From contig JADNYJ010000001.1 of the NCBI GenBank assembly GCA_015501075.1, positions 992,001 to 1,056,000 of the forward strand: a DNA stretch of 64,000 nt, given 5' to 3'. This DNA is from Gymnopilus junonius. Lineage: Eukaryota; Basidiomycota; Agaricomycetes; Agaricales; Galerinaceae. The notes beneath the pieces are model-generated. The model did no database searches. It was not told the DNA's origin and worked only from the letters and a program-made list of their open reading frames with translations. Every line of letters starts with the position of its first letter. Within the stretch, counting starts at the first letter, position 1. The position numbers and the translations under genes are program-made. Shown here piece after piece: positions 11,544 to 21,947 of the stretch.

Positions 11544-13419
11544 ATGTCAGTCTGGGTCATTAGAGCACAATGTTTGCCTTACCGATTTCCCGCACTAATT
11601 TTAATCCAGGTTCTTCCTTCCGGACGCCACTGGACGCTTCCCAGTTGGCGTAACCACATTCGCTACTCCTGTACGACCAGCTCGGCCAATAGGTTCAGTT
11701 AAACTCAAAAGCAAGAATGACTCCAAGAATGCACTCTACCTAGAAGAAGTTGCTTTTACTGTCTATTACCCTACCACTGTCGAGGGGAGTTGCAGGAAAG
11801 GTGTCCCCTGGTTGCTTCGGTCTGCTGCTATTCGAATTTCCTAGTACCTTCGAGTCTTTAATTGTGGCATGCAGGCCAGTCCAAGAAACTTTGCGTGGTT
11901 TTGCCATCTTTCTAAGTATGACATGTGCACATACTTTGAAGAGCTCCACACGAACTGATACTGGTAGATTTTCCAAGTTGGCTTTTATGGCCTATTGTTT
12001 ATTTCTTTGGTGCTTTGTTAAAGGTCGGTTCAAGACGCAATAATCAAGTACAACGGCTGACTTCTGTCTCCAGATACCAGCTTATCCAAACACGCCTCTT
12101 CTAAATCCTACAAAGGCAAAGGAATACTTTTCAGACGATAAAGCGACACCACCTTCGCAGTGGCCATTGGTCATATTTTCTCATGGACTTGGGGGAACTA
12201 GGACGGCTTATAGGTTTGTACTTTGAGCAAAGTAATAGTCCTTAACTGGCTCAACTGACCATAAATTATCTAGCCAATTTTGTACTCGTCTCGCTGCATC
12301 TGGAAAAGTTGTGATAGCACTCGAGCACCGTGACGGGACAGCTCCTGTATGCATGCCACGTTCGTGGAACTTGGATCGACAAAAGATACTGTTCTACATC
12401 CAGGAAACGGACATTCTGTGAGATCTGTTATATAGTTCTAATCTTACGCTGACAGGACTAAGCTGGGACGACAATGAGGCACCTGAATCCCATCCCATCC
12501 CCTTGCGTGGCGAACAACTGGCTTTCCGACATCACGAAATTCATATAGCTTATTCAACGATTTGTCGTCTTCTGCAAAATGATTCAACACTGGAGTTGGA
12601 TGTAATCGACCAGGCCTCTTTTGATAAGAAAAGTTGGATAGCAAAGGATGAATCAGGGCAAGCAATTATAAGATATGATGATCGTGTCATATTGACTGGA
12701 CATTCCTTCGGAGGCTGCACCGTAGTATGGTTTTAGTCTTCTTCATTTCACCTTTTCATTCTCTGATGGCCATCTCAGCTTTCTTTGCTTTCTACAGCAC
12801 CACTTAATGGCCATCCGGCAATACCAGTTGAACGAGCCATCATTTTGGATCCTTGGCTAGAACCCCTTCCTTCCCCTGGTCCCGTCCCTTCATCCTTGAA
12901 TACTACCGGCGAGATAGTTAAACTTGAGGAGTCTGTCAGCTCTTCATTTCAAGCCGCAGGAGGGTCATACCCTGATGTTAATCATGAAAAGACCAGTTCA
13001 CAACACCCGTCAGTGCTGGTGATTAATTCAGAAACTTTCACTTTATGGAAGGATCACTATGCCCGGTTACAAGAGGTCGTCGCTGGTTGGGAACCTCAAG
13101 GTGGACATATTCTGACAATAGGTGCCCCTCCACACTATCCTTCTTTTTCTTAAGTACTGACTTAACGTCCGGCCCAGTTGGATCTGTCCATATATCTTTC
13201 TCAGATTTTCCTGTCCTCCCCGTTGTACGGCGGAAGTTTGCTCTTCACATCATGGATGTGATTTCCCAACTTTCTTTGTCGTTCCTCGAGAACAAGTTAG
13301 AGGAAACTCTACACACGATATCGACTACAAAAATGGAAATAGAGATCATCGGTGTCAGGAAGGACGGAAAACCAAAACGGAAACTTATTGGCAAACCGGG
13401 TGACGTTGTCGTCCAGTAG
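11544..13419 (+). CDS. PAF-acetylhydrolase-like phospholipase
   Basis: Alpha/beta-hydrolase of the platelet-activating-factor acetylhydrolase (plasma/isoform II) family, hydrolysing short or oxidised sn-2 acyl groups of phospholipids. Exons after the first are 11610-11819, 11875-11915, 11968-12023, 12074-12213, 12274-12417, 12463-12724, 12779-13121 and 13178-13419; with a two-base first exon this gives 479 aa in frame. Landmarks are FPVGVTTFATPVRP at the N-terminus, FSHGLGG (oxyanion region), the nucleophile in GHSFGGC (about S279), LDPW (Asp) and GSVHISFSDFP (His). The start codon appears split by an intron (AT at 11544-11545 or at 11570-11571, then G at 11610), which is the weak point; a missed upstream exon is possible. 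No signal peptide is seen, so it is probably intracellular. Confidence 0.88.
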
Positions 13420-13685
13420 AAAATATGCTAGGCGAAAGAAATAGACATAGTTATAGTTATACCGTTCTAATGGCGTTAGGTTGCTTATGCCTGGGCACAG
13501 ACTCACGATCCCAGTGTGCTACTGTCATGATCAGTGGTCAACCGCCGGTCACTGCTGCACACTAAGGTAGTCAGGTTACTAAATTCCAGATTTCAGTTTA
13601 TGTCCATTGGCCATCAACTTGCTATCGGCTAGACGGTGAAATGTCAAATATTGCTTTCACAGTTCAAGTACGCGTTGCCCTCAAA

Positions 13686-14693
13686 ATGAACGTACGGTCA
13701 ATGAGAGTAAGTTCAACTCATGATATCATTTCTTCCAAACAGGCCATCTTATGCGTCTGTCAGGTGGAGGATTTGTTGGGGATGCAGGCCTGTAATTTAC
13801 AAAACCTTCCTGAAAACTACACCATGAAATATTGTCAGGTCTTCAAAGGTCTCCACGAGGTTCAGCAACTCATTCGTTTTCTTCTGCGCTAAAGATATGT
13901 ATCATGCGATGTCCTGGCCTTCAATTTCATTTGTGGCCGAAGATCACAAAGGACGAATTGTTGGCTACATCCTGGCAAAGATGTGTGTGGCCTCGACAGT
14001 TCTATTAATGCTCAATACGCATTCTGATACTGCGCAAATCTACTACTGTACTAAAACATTCAATCCGTCAGGCCTTGTGACCTGTGACCGACCTGACGAA
14101 ATTTTGGTTTCGTCAAATTGCCTTTTTGGGCCATTTTTGATGAATTTATAAGCAAATTTAGACCCGGCACGCTGTGCCGGGGCCAAATTTTTGAGTTTTT
14201 TGGCGTGACCGGGGCTGAAATTCGACGATTTGAGAGGCCCTGTGACCTGTGACCTGTCGAATTGAACGTTTTAGTACAGTACCAGGGACGAAGAGACACC
14301 TGAAGGTGAAGAAACGCAGGGGCATGTCACTTCAATATCTGTTCTTCGATCGTATAGGCGGCTAGGATTGGCGAAGAAGCTTATGGTACAGTCTCGTACG
14401 TACACGTCAACCTCCTTACTTCAGGTGCACTCGAAGCTTGCCGACCCTCGTTATATTCGCAGAAGAGGCCATGGCTCAGATATATCGAGCTTCCTACGTA
14501 TCTCTGCATGTTCGGAAATCAAACAGAGCAGCCTTGTCGTTGTACAAGGATACATTAGGTTTCACCGTCAAAGACATCGAAAAGGGATACTGTAGGCCCT
14601 CAGTCTCAAATAAACAAGTTATAATTGCTCATGTTCTGAAATAAAGATGCCGATGGAGAAGACGCATATGCAATGCGCCTTGCCTTAAAATGA
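13686..14693 (+). CDS. NAA10: N-alpha-acetyltransferase catalytic subunit Naa10/Ard1
   Basis: Catalytic GNAT subunit of NatA, which acetylates protein N-termini at the ribosome with Naa15. Exons are 13686-13706, 13764-13833, 13895-13982, 14286-14395, 14463-14591 and 14647-14693 (465 nt, 154 aa). The N-terminus [20 protein letters not shown], the block [19 protein letters not shown] and GYILAK are typical. The acetyl-CoA loop is [10 protein letters not shown], and [20 protein letters not shown] follows. Length fits the short fungal Ard1 form. Intron 3 is 303 nt against about 55-70 nt for the others because a 234-bp MITE lies in it, ending just before the 3' splice site. The gene is convergent with the DUF676 gene (50 bp between stops). 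Confidence 0.93.
14046..14279. mobile_element. MITE with TA target-site duplication, inside a NAA10 intron
   Basis: A 234-bp non-coding element bounded by terminal inverted repeats of about 27 bp. The left end begins CTGTACTAAAACATTCAATC and the right end, read in reverse complement, begins CTGTACTAAAACGTTCAATT, so only one mismatch falls in the first 18 bases. TA dinucleotides flank both ends (14044-14045 and 14280-14281), as expected for a Tc1/mariner-type target duplication. Inside are direct repeats of a GTGACCT unit near each end and a central perfect hairpin (CCGGCAC ... GTGCCGG around 14163-14180). No transposase is encoded, so it would need an enzyme elsewhere. No second copy was noticed in this window. 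Confidence 0.82.
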
Positions 14694-14743
14694 AATACAT
14701 ATATAGAGTTACAGAGGTACATGCCATGGTATTATCTAGTTAG

Positions 14744-16208
14744 TTACTCTTTCCGATTAGGATTTCCTTTCCTCGGTGAACGACTACGTTTCAGCTTCTT
14801 GCTACTTGGGGGTGAATGCTCTAAAATCCCTCTACTTGACTCGACAGCATCTCGAATAATACCCGCGGTGTCGAGTCCTAGTCGGTAATAACCGTCATTC
14901 GTGCTCCCAGCAAACATGCCGGTATGTCCTTGGATTTCATTAGACGCAATACCATTGTTGGCAGGTAGAAAGTGAGATGTGGCGCGACTTCCATACTTGG
15001 GAAGCACAACGAACGTCCTTGACGTTAGAAAGTCAGGTGGACTTGGCGGGAGAGTCGTGTATATCCTGTCATGTAGGGAGAATATTTAACAAGCCAAAAC
15101 TGCAAGAAATTGGCTCACGTCCTGAAGACTACGCCGTGCTCCTTCTCGATATCGATCAAGTCTTCCACCCGTTTCTCTAACCCTTCCACGTCCCAGAGGT
15201 TTCCAACGTATTTTAGGTGGTCAGTAGCCCAGGTAAGACCTTGTGTTAGATCATCTCGCCTGTAATATGCAGCTCCGGCAGCAGCCCCTGCGAGGATAGC
15301 ACCTCCAATAGCTGCTGTTCCTCCCCAGCTGCTCCAAGATGGCTTGCTTGATTGCTGAGGAGGTGGTGATGGAGAACGCCGTTGTTGCGTTGACTGCTGC
15401 GCGGCTTTCTTAACGCCAAAGCCTGCGAACGACCCCAACAATGCTGTCCCGATCGTCGTTGCAGCATTTGCGTACTGTGCGGCCTTGGTGACGCTGTTCT
15501 TAACTACAAACGGGTGAATGCCGTAATACTTGGTTGTGATTACTCAAACAAAATGCACCTCGGACAAGTTATACTGACTTACTGGTGTATCATAAGCAAG
15601 ACAAGCAACAATCTTCGGCCAAAGAGGGGCATCTTTGTCGGGCCGCGTCCGAACGAACTCACGCAGGCTGTCTGCTGCAAGAAGACCTCCCATGCTAAAC
15701 GCTGAACCTTTGATATTGTTCGGACGGGAATATTGAAAACTACTGACCTATGCCCACAAAATACTATCTTGGCCTTTCCGGCCCCCAATCCAGAAGCAAC
15801 TTCGCGCTGGACGACCAATGTCGTAAGCCAATCGGTAAAGCGCACTACAGCTTTGTCCTTGGAATATATTAATTTAGTAAAAAAATTAATGATTTCATGG
15901 ACTAACGAGGTCCCCTTTCGTCTATGACAGAAGAACCAGTTTAGCTTTGTCATACGTTTGATAGCGATTCTGGAGGGATTCACCTCGTAGGCAGGAAAAA
16001 CCACACATTCTGCCTTTACACGGGGAATTATCTCCGTTAAAAGGTGTTCAAGCCGCTGCGGAAAGTCGCAAAAGGTCTCGTCTGTTCCTTTGAAACCATG
16101 AATGAAGACAACGAATAGAAGCTCCTGTTCAACTTTCGCTAGTTCCAGTCCGTTTGAGTTTCCAATCGCATTCTGTACAATGGTAGAATTGGTAGCTGTG
16201 GTTGGCAT
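14744..16208 (-). CDS. DUF676-type alpha/beta-hydrolase (putative serine esterase/lipase)
   Basis: Predicted serine hydrolase of the DUF676/ROG1-like group; substrate unknown. Exons are 15984-16208, 15907-15921, 15857-15748, 15583-15694, 15119-15528 and 14744-15065 (1194 nt, 397 aa), with a 15-base second exon (TKGDL). The N-terminal part has FVVFIHGFKGTDETF (oxyanion loop). The nucleophile elbow is built across an intron as GHSMGGLLAAD, followed by ACLAYDTPYYGIHP. A central Gly/Ala-rich hydrophobic stretch (AAIGGAILAGAAAGAAYY) could be a membrane anchor. The C-terminus is basic (KKLKRSRSPRKGNPNRKE). Splice phases agree throughout. Confidence 0.85.
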
Positions 16209-16756
16209 GAGCTTGCCTGAACGAGTTCCAATGACAGTTGTTGCTTTGCCTAACAGAAGGGAATGGCGCTTTCTTAGGGGAGCAACAGGACCTAGGCAGA
16301 GCCTAGCGCACAGGGAGGTGAGGAGAATGAAGCAAACTTGGTAACATCGAGGCTATCTGCTCATCCGGAGTCATCGAGCGGGCCAAACAAAGTCATGATG
16401 TCACGACTTCACAAGCACTTGTATTCTATTTCATTTTATTCTATTGTAAATGACTTGGAGCAGTCCTCGCGAAAGGGTTGTATATACATGGTGAGAAACT
16501 GTAACATAATGGGTAGTACTATGGTACATGTTCTGTCTGCTCATTGACAGGATGAAATATTGCCGAAACTGGACAACTATATAAGCCTTTGTATGCCTCG
16601 GCGCAGCTGCCGACTAGGAAAGGCAAATCCAGGAAGCAGGGGTTGATCACAGCTACATGGCTGAAATTACAGCCTACTAACAAGGCCAAGTAGACCGAGG
16701 AGGGACTCAATGTCTAGCATGAAAACGAAAACAAAATTCAATAGTACCGGGTAGAC
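16209..16756. other. Intergenic stretch between two minus-strand genes
   Basis: 548 bp holding the promoter of the DUF676 gene and the 3' UTR of the upstream C2H2 gene. It has AT-rich segments but no clear element or gene. Confidence 0.5.
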
Positions 16757-18343
16757 TCAAAATTGTGACAAGCTCTGGCTCTGATATGGCGCCTGTGTCT
16801 GCAAAAGAAAAGACTCCTGGTACGGCTGAGACGAATCCCTATAAGACTGGGACTGGGACTCATGGGCGTCCATATCATCATTTGTAGATGTTTTTGCAGC
16901 CACAGTACTAACCTCTTGGATTACTGTTTCCGAGGGAGCTGGCATGATTTGTAAAACGCCTGAACGGAATTTTTTGGATTTAGAGAGGTTTCGAGAGTGG
17001 AGAAGGGACTGGGACTGCGCGGAGGGCTGAACAGATTTTACAGAAGAAGACGCTGGACGTCCTTGGGCTATGAGAGGGGACTTGGCCTTCTGGCTGCTGG
17101 GCGTACGACTCAGAGGTGGTTGATACCAGTTTTGTCTATTAGGAGTACTGGCAGCAAAGGCGGGGTTAGAAAGAGGGGCAGGAGTACCTAGGAGGAGACT
17201 AGAATCGGCTTCAGGTTGAGTGCCGGGAATTGACTTTTTGGGACCATGCATGTGAAATGGAAATGTAGGGTGTTGAAACTGCGATGCCGGTTGGGATAAT
17301 AAATCCATGTGAAGCATTTCAGGTTGCGATACTTGATGTTGAGAGCTCTCTGGTTGGGAGAGCGCCCAATTTAGCTCAGATTTATATGCATCAGGTCCCT
17401 GAGTAGCAGGGAACGATGTTGCTTGAGAGTTTGGTGTGTCTACCTCCATTTCATCTTTTTCTGATGACTGGGGATCCGATATATCATCCTCAGCAGTATC
17501 CTTGTCACTATTGTTGTCGCTCTCACCCTCACTGCTGCTGAATTCATCATCATCAAGTTGAGTCAATTGCTGCTCAACCGCCACCTGGGAGCCAGTTGAT
17601 AAGCGCCGACTCAGATGAGACTGCGACGAAAAATGATGATGTCGACCAGTATAGGATCTTTTTGGTGAGGGGTTTTCAGGCGTGTCGAAGGTCAAGACAT
17701 GCTTAGCGGGCCTGTTCACGAGAGAGCTGAATGTAGGTGAGCCTGGGATAGCCAAGGAGGCCTGTGATCCAGCTGGAGAGCCAAGAGATGCGAAAGTGGG
17801 CGTCAAGTTTCTGGACAGTGTCTGTAAGGGCTGAATATCAGCATGAGCGCCATTCGTCAAGAATTCCTCCTGAGTAGCCATTGAACCTTGGGTCTGCGGG
17901 CGAAGTCTGGGCGAGTTGACAACTTTGGGAAAATTTTGAGGGTTGGCAGATAATGAGACTGGCGGAGAAGGCCGAGATGACGAGGGTTCAGTCCTTGGTC
18001 GAGCATCTAGACCAAGATATCAGTATACCGAGATGATGATACAGTGAAATGAAGGCAAACCTTGAGATCGTGCTGGTGGTTTTCGCGGCGAGGCAAATGT
18101 ACTGCTCAATGTTTGACTGTGTGATAAATAAGGTACCTTGTAACTCTCTCCAGAGCCTTCCTCTGATCTTCGAAAGAGAGGTATATCGCGGCGTTTGATT
18201 GGTTTGGCCTTGCTCACATGTTCAAGGACGACATGTTGGATAAGTTCTGAATTGTCAGAAAACGAATCCCTGCACCAGTGCCATCTGCAAGGGTATGTAC
18301 GGACAGAGCTGTCCTGTGAAGGGAAGGAATAGGACATAGACAT
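16757..18343 (-). CDS. Single C2H2 zinc-finger protein with long low-complexity tail
   Basis: Exons are 18061-18343 and 16757-18006 (1533 nt, 510 aa). Near the N-terminus there is one C2H2-type finger: CRWHWCRDSFSDNSELIQ then HVVLEH, with Cys19, Cys24 and two His, the spacing typical of the Gli/Zic-like CxxxxC form. The rest is Ser/Gln/Pro-rich and disordered, with an acidic Ser run (DDDEFSSSEGESDNNSDKD) and repeated SQP/SQS elements, which are potential phosphorylation sites. A nuclear regulatory role is inferred only from the finger. It is divergent from CCDC97 with 95 bp between starts. No close named family is recognised. Confidence 0.8.
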
Positions 18344-18438
18344 AATTAATTGAGTCGAGGTATAATTGGATCAGACCTTGATTCGACTCTGTCACGGCAT
18401 ATTGTGACATGACGTGTTTCGGCACTGACACCCATATC

Positions 18439-19179
18439 ATGTCCGCTCCTGAATTCGACAAACGGCCTTCACTCAAATACTTAGGCCTTCCAGAGGGCTA
18501 TACACCAGCTCCCGATACAGATCCGATTTCATTTCTCACTCAATATATATTTCAACTGCCACCCCATCTCTTGTCACACTATAGTTACATTACCACCCCC
18601 AAACAGCGTACTGTCATACCCACCATTCGGAACAGACGATTGCAGCATGCCAATAGGAATCCGCCCGAATTGGCGTTTGAAGCCGGGAGAAAGACTTGGC
18701 CAGATCTCTGGCAAGGTCGCGAACGCCGAGGTGTAGAAGAGGGAAACGAAGAACGAGCATGGGCTGAACAAGGATTTCTGCAAGGGAATCAAAAGCATGT
18801 CGGGAAACTTGGAAAGCTGCTCGCAGAGTATGAGGAAGAACGGGAAGCTGAACGCGTGCGGATAATCAGGAGAGAAAGAGCGGTAGTTCATGACGATTTC
18901 GTGCCAGAGGAGGACAGTGACAGTGACGAAGATGGGCCTCCGCCGTCTGAGCCTGAACCAGAGAGTGAAGAGCAAACTAGATCATCTTTTGAAAGGCTGC
19001 TACGTGAACGCTTCATCTACGGGCTGCTAGAAGTAAGTAATACCAATATTGAAGAGCTAGACGGATTCTGATATTGCGTCCAGAACATTGACTATGACAA
19101 GGTCGACTGGGACGAGTCGCTAGGAGAGGCAGATGACAGAGAAGCTGAGGATCGGTGGTTCGATGAGGATGATGATTGA
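18439..19179 (+). CDS. CCDC97-like protein (DUF2052), U2 snRNP/SF3B-associated
   Basis: Exons are 18439-19032 and 19084-19179 (690 nt, 229 aa). The CCDC97/DUF2052 signature is the conserved end FERLLRERFIYGLLE, then NIDYDKVDWDESL and EDRWFDEDDD, preceded by an acidic stretch (EEDSDSDEDGPPPSEPEPES) and a charged helix (LAEYEEEREAERVRIIRRER). Human CCDC97 is reported with the SF3B part of U2 snRNP, so this would be a third splicing-related gene in the window. The start is ATG 18439; an ATG at 18409 is in frame but adds only ten residues. REB1 follows after just 67 bp on the same strand. Confidence 0.85.
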
Positions 19180-19246
19180 TAAGATGTGACCAACTGTCAC
19201 ACTGACTTTACCCTTTGCTACAACTGTCTTTCTTGAGCCCACCCTA

Positions 19247-21570
19247 ATGCTGTCAGCCACTGCGCCGTCCATTGAGGTCAATCCATCTGCCATTGTACAA
19301 TTTCAGAAAAAGAAAAAGAAAAAGCGTTTTCGTGAACAAGATGCATCTACTACTCACGAGAAACACAAAAAGCATAGGCGGAACGAAGAGATCGCAGTTG
19401 AATCTGACGCGTCTCTAAAGAATAAAAAGAAGAAAAAAGACAAGGGAAAAGCTAAACAATCTCCGTTGTCTGAACAGACAGATGCCGAAATCGAGGCAAA
19501 CTCACAGGCATCTGCTGCAGCCTTGCTTTCTGCTATCGTCGCTGCTTCCGTTACCAATCCTGAAGTGCATCAAGTCCAAGCGCCTCCCGTTTTTGATCCA
19601 CAGTTAATACCTCCCCCGCCTCCACCTCCAAATCAGCAATTCTTGCAATGTCCTCCGCAAATGCAGTACGGTTTTGCCTTTCCTCCTCCCCCACCTTTTG
19701 ACCCCAGCGCTCCTCAACATTTGAACGCATTTTCTACTCTCGCACCACCCGGAGGAAGCGCGTTTTCTGAACTAGCTTTCGGGTCAAACGACGAACTTCT
19801 ACGCGCCTTGCAGGATCTGGACATGAGTAAAATTGCAAATGTCCTCAAAAATCTCGGAGATGTTTCATCGGCCAATACCCAGACTTTTACGCCTCAGCTC
19901 AGCTTCATGCCTAATCAAGTCATGGGACTTGTTCCTCCTGCTGTTGGTCAAATTTCTGCCGCTTCAAACACGATACTTGGCCTTCCTTCTAAGCAGACTG
20001 TTGCCTCTACTGGAAGCCACAAACGTACCATTGATATGAGCTTGCCTGGCAATGAGCAGCATACCAACCCTGATCACGCGCATTTGCTCGCAACTAAGTG
20101 GTTGAACGCAAATAAATTGGCAGACCTTGTCAAGGAGGAGGGTACGTTCATGTTGTTATTATTTTTCAATCACATCAATCATTTCACATTTTCAGGCCTT
20201 GTGTATAAAAAGGGTAAATTTTCCGCGATTGAGGAACAGCAACTTCGAGCCGCAATAGAAAACTATCAACATGTTGGTCTATGCTACCCGTGCTGTCTAT
20301 TACATTAATGTAATGCGCTTTCTTTCAGGAGAAAGAGTTGTCAGATGCCCAACTTCAAGAGATAATTTTCACAAAAAATGACAGAAACAGAGATAACGTG
20401 TTCTGGTCGGAAATTAGTGGGTGTCACTTCAGCCTCCATGTCTTCCTTTCTTACCATAATTAACGTAGCTGCTGCTGTTCCCCTACGGCCTATCATTGCG
20501 ATTTACCATCACGTTCGTAGAACCCACCATCCTCTTACCAAGCAGGGTTCATGGCAGGACCATGAGGATGTTCTATTGAAGCAGTACGTTTTCAACTTGC
20601 GTTTTACAACACTTCGATCCTCATCCCACTTAGGGCAGTCACAGATCTTGGTCAACAGTGGGAAAAGGTCAGTGCTCGTGTTGGGAGAAGAGCTGCAGAT
20701 TGTCGTGACCGATATCGAAACCACATTGTAAATCGAGAAATTCGCGTGACAGGTGGGTTTCCATTTTTCGGACTATCTTTTACAACATCTTTCTCGATAT
20801 GTTTTCTTCTGCAGGCCCTTGGTCTAGAGAGGAAGAGGATAAGCTCACGCGCATCGTCACGGACATGACCCTCAAGCAAGGAAAAGACCCTGACAACGAT
20901 GTTTTCTGGGGTAAAGTAAGCGAACTTATGGGTGGTACACGTGGGCGTCAACAATGTAGAATCAAATGGTCAGTCTCCTTACATCTTTCTGTGGGATATT
21001 ACTCGAAATTGATGCATAACTCTACAGGACTGACGCGTTAAGTAAGACGGTCAAGAATGAGGGTCAAAAACCCAGATGGGGTCAGCAGGATGCTTACATC
21101 CTTGTACACAAGTGTGGTTTTTCCAGTGATGCTTTTCGCTGAATATTTACCAGTTCTTTTTACAGAATTGATTCCCTTAATGTCAGGGATGACACGGAAA
21201 TCGACTGGAAACTTATACCGGACGCTGATTGGAACCTCTGGAGTGCTCATACATTGCAACGGCGTTGGTTAACCTTGAAGAAAAGTGTAAAAGGTTACGA
21301 GGACATGACTCATCAAGGCGGGTTCCCTCCTTTCTAAACGTTATGTTTCTATGCTCATGGCCTATTCGCTCGCCATCAGAAATCATGGATATCCTTCGGA
21401 TAAAGAAGGCACATTTGCCCACTCCACCTTCTCAGACTAATAAGAAAAAGAAGGAGAGAAGAGTGGTCAGTGCTGCCTCTGTGAATGAGCCTTCGGACCC
21501 TAAAGACGACGAGGTGGCGGGTTCTGCGAATGGGGCTGCTGATGACGATTCTACCGATTCAGCAGATTAA
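19247..21570 (+). CDS. REB1: REB1/TTF1-type Myb-like DNA-binding protein
   Basis: Member of the Reb1/Nsi1/TTF-I group, which bind rDNA terminators and promoters and block RNA polymerase I or forks. Nine exons: 19247-20141, 20196-20272, 20329-20416, 20469-20583, 20634-20752, 20815-20968, 21028-21111, 21166-21317, 21380-21570 (624 aa). The N-terminus is basic (FQKKKKKKRF, NKKKKKDKGKAK) and then Pro-rich. Myb/SANT-like units follow: KGKFSAIEEQQLRAAIENYQ, QGSWQDHEDVLLKQ with WEKVSARVGRRAADCRDRYR, GPWSREEEDKLTRIV, and DADWNLWSAHTLQRRW. The C-terminus is acidic. The last intron starts with GC rather than GT (21318), since only that joint gives the conserved EIMDIL continuation. Confidence 0.88.
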
Positions 21571-21947
21571 GTATTTGCATAATGTAACTCATTAACTTCC
21601 ATCAAATCAATAGTCATCAACTTGGCAACTGGTTCAATTGCCTTGTACACCATCCTTCTTTATGATAAGGACACGTACTTTGCGGGATGTCTAAAGGTCG
21701 AGGTATAAATTGTATGTAGGTAAGTAAGAAGTAACATGCAGCATTTACCAACGGGAACGTGACTTTAATTTCCTGTGTCCAATTGCAAGTCGATTAGTGC
21801 GTTTTAGTGTTATATGTCACCACTCGGTCTCAACACCTGTTTTTCATTATGCAGAATGCAATGCGGAGTGCGCACCTGGGTACTTCAGCTGACCGCCTTG
21901 CTTGCTGGAAGCCAAACACTTCTTAGCACTCTATCCCGTCCTTCCTA
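21571..21947. other. Intergenic stretch between REB1 and the amidohydrolase-like gene
   Basis: 377 bp on a plus-strand tandem. It should hold the REB1 3' UTR and the next promoter. Nothing else was identified. Confidence 0.5.

Noticed and set aside
11321..11560. Minus-strand open frame of 79 codons before the PAF-AH gene
   Set aside because: No domain, no splicing partner, and it overlaps the likely 5' leader of the PAF-AH gene.
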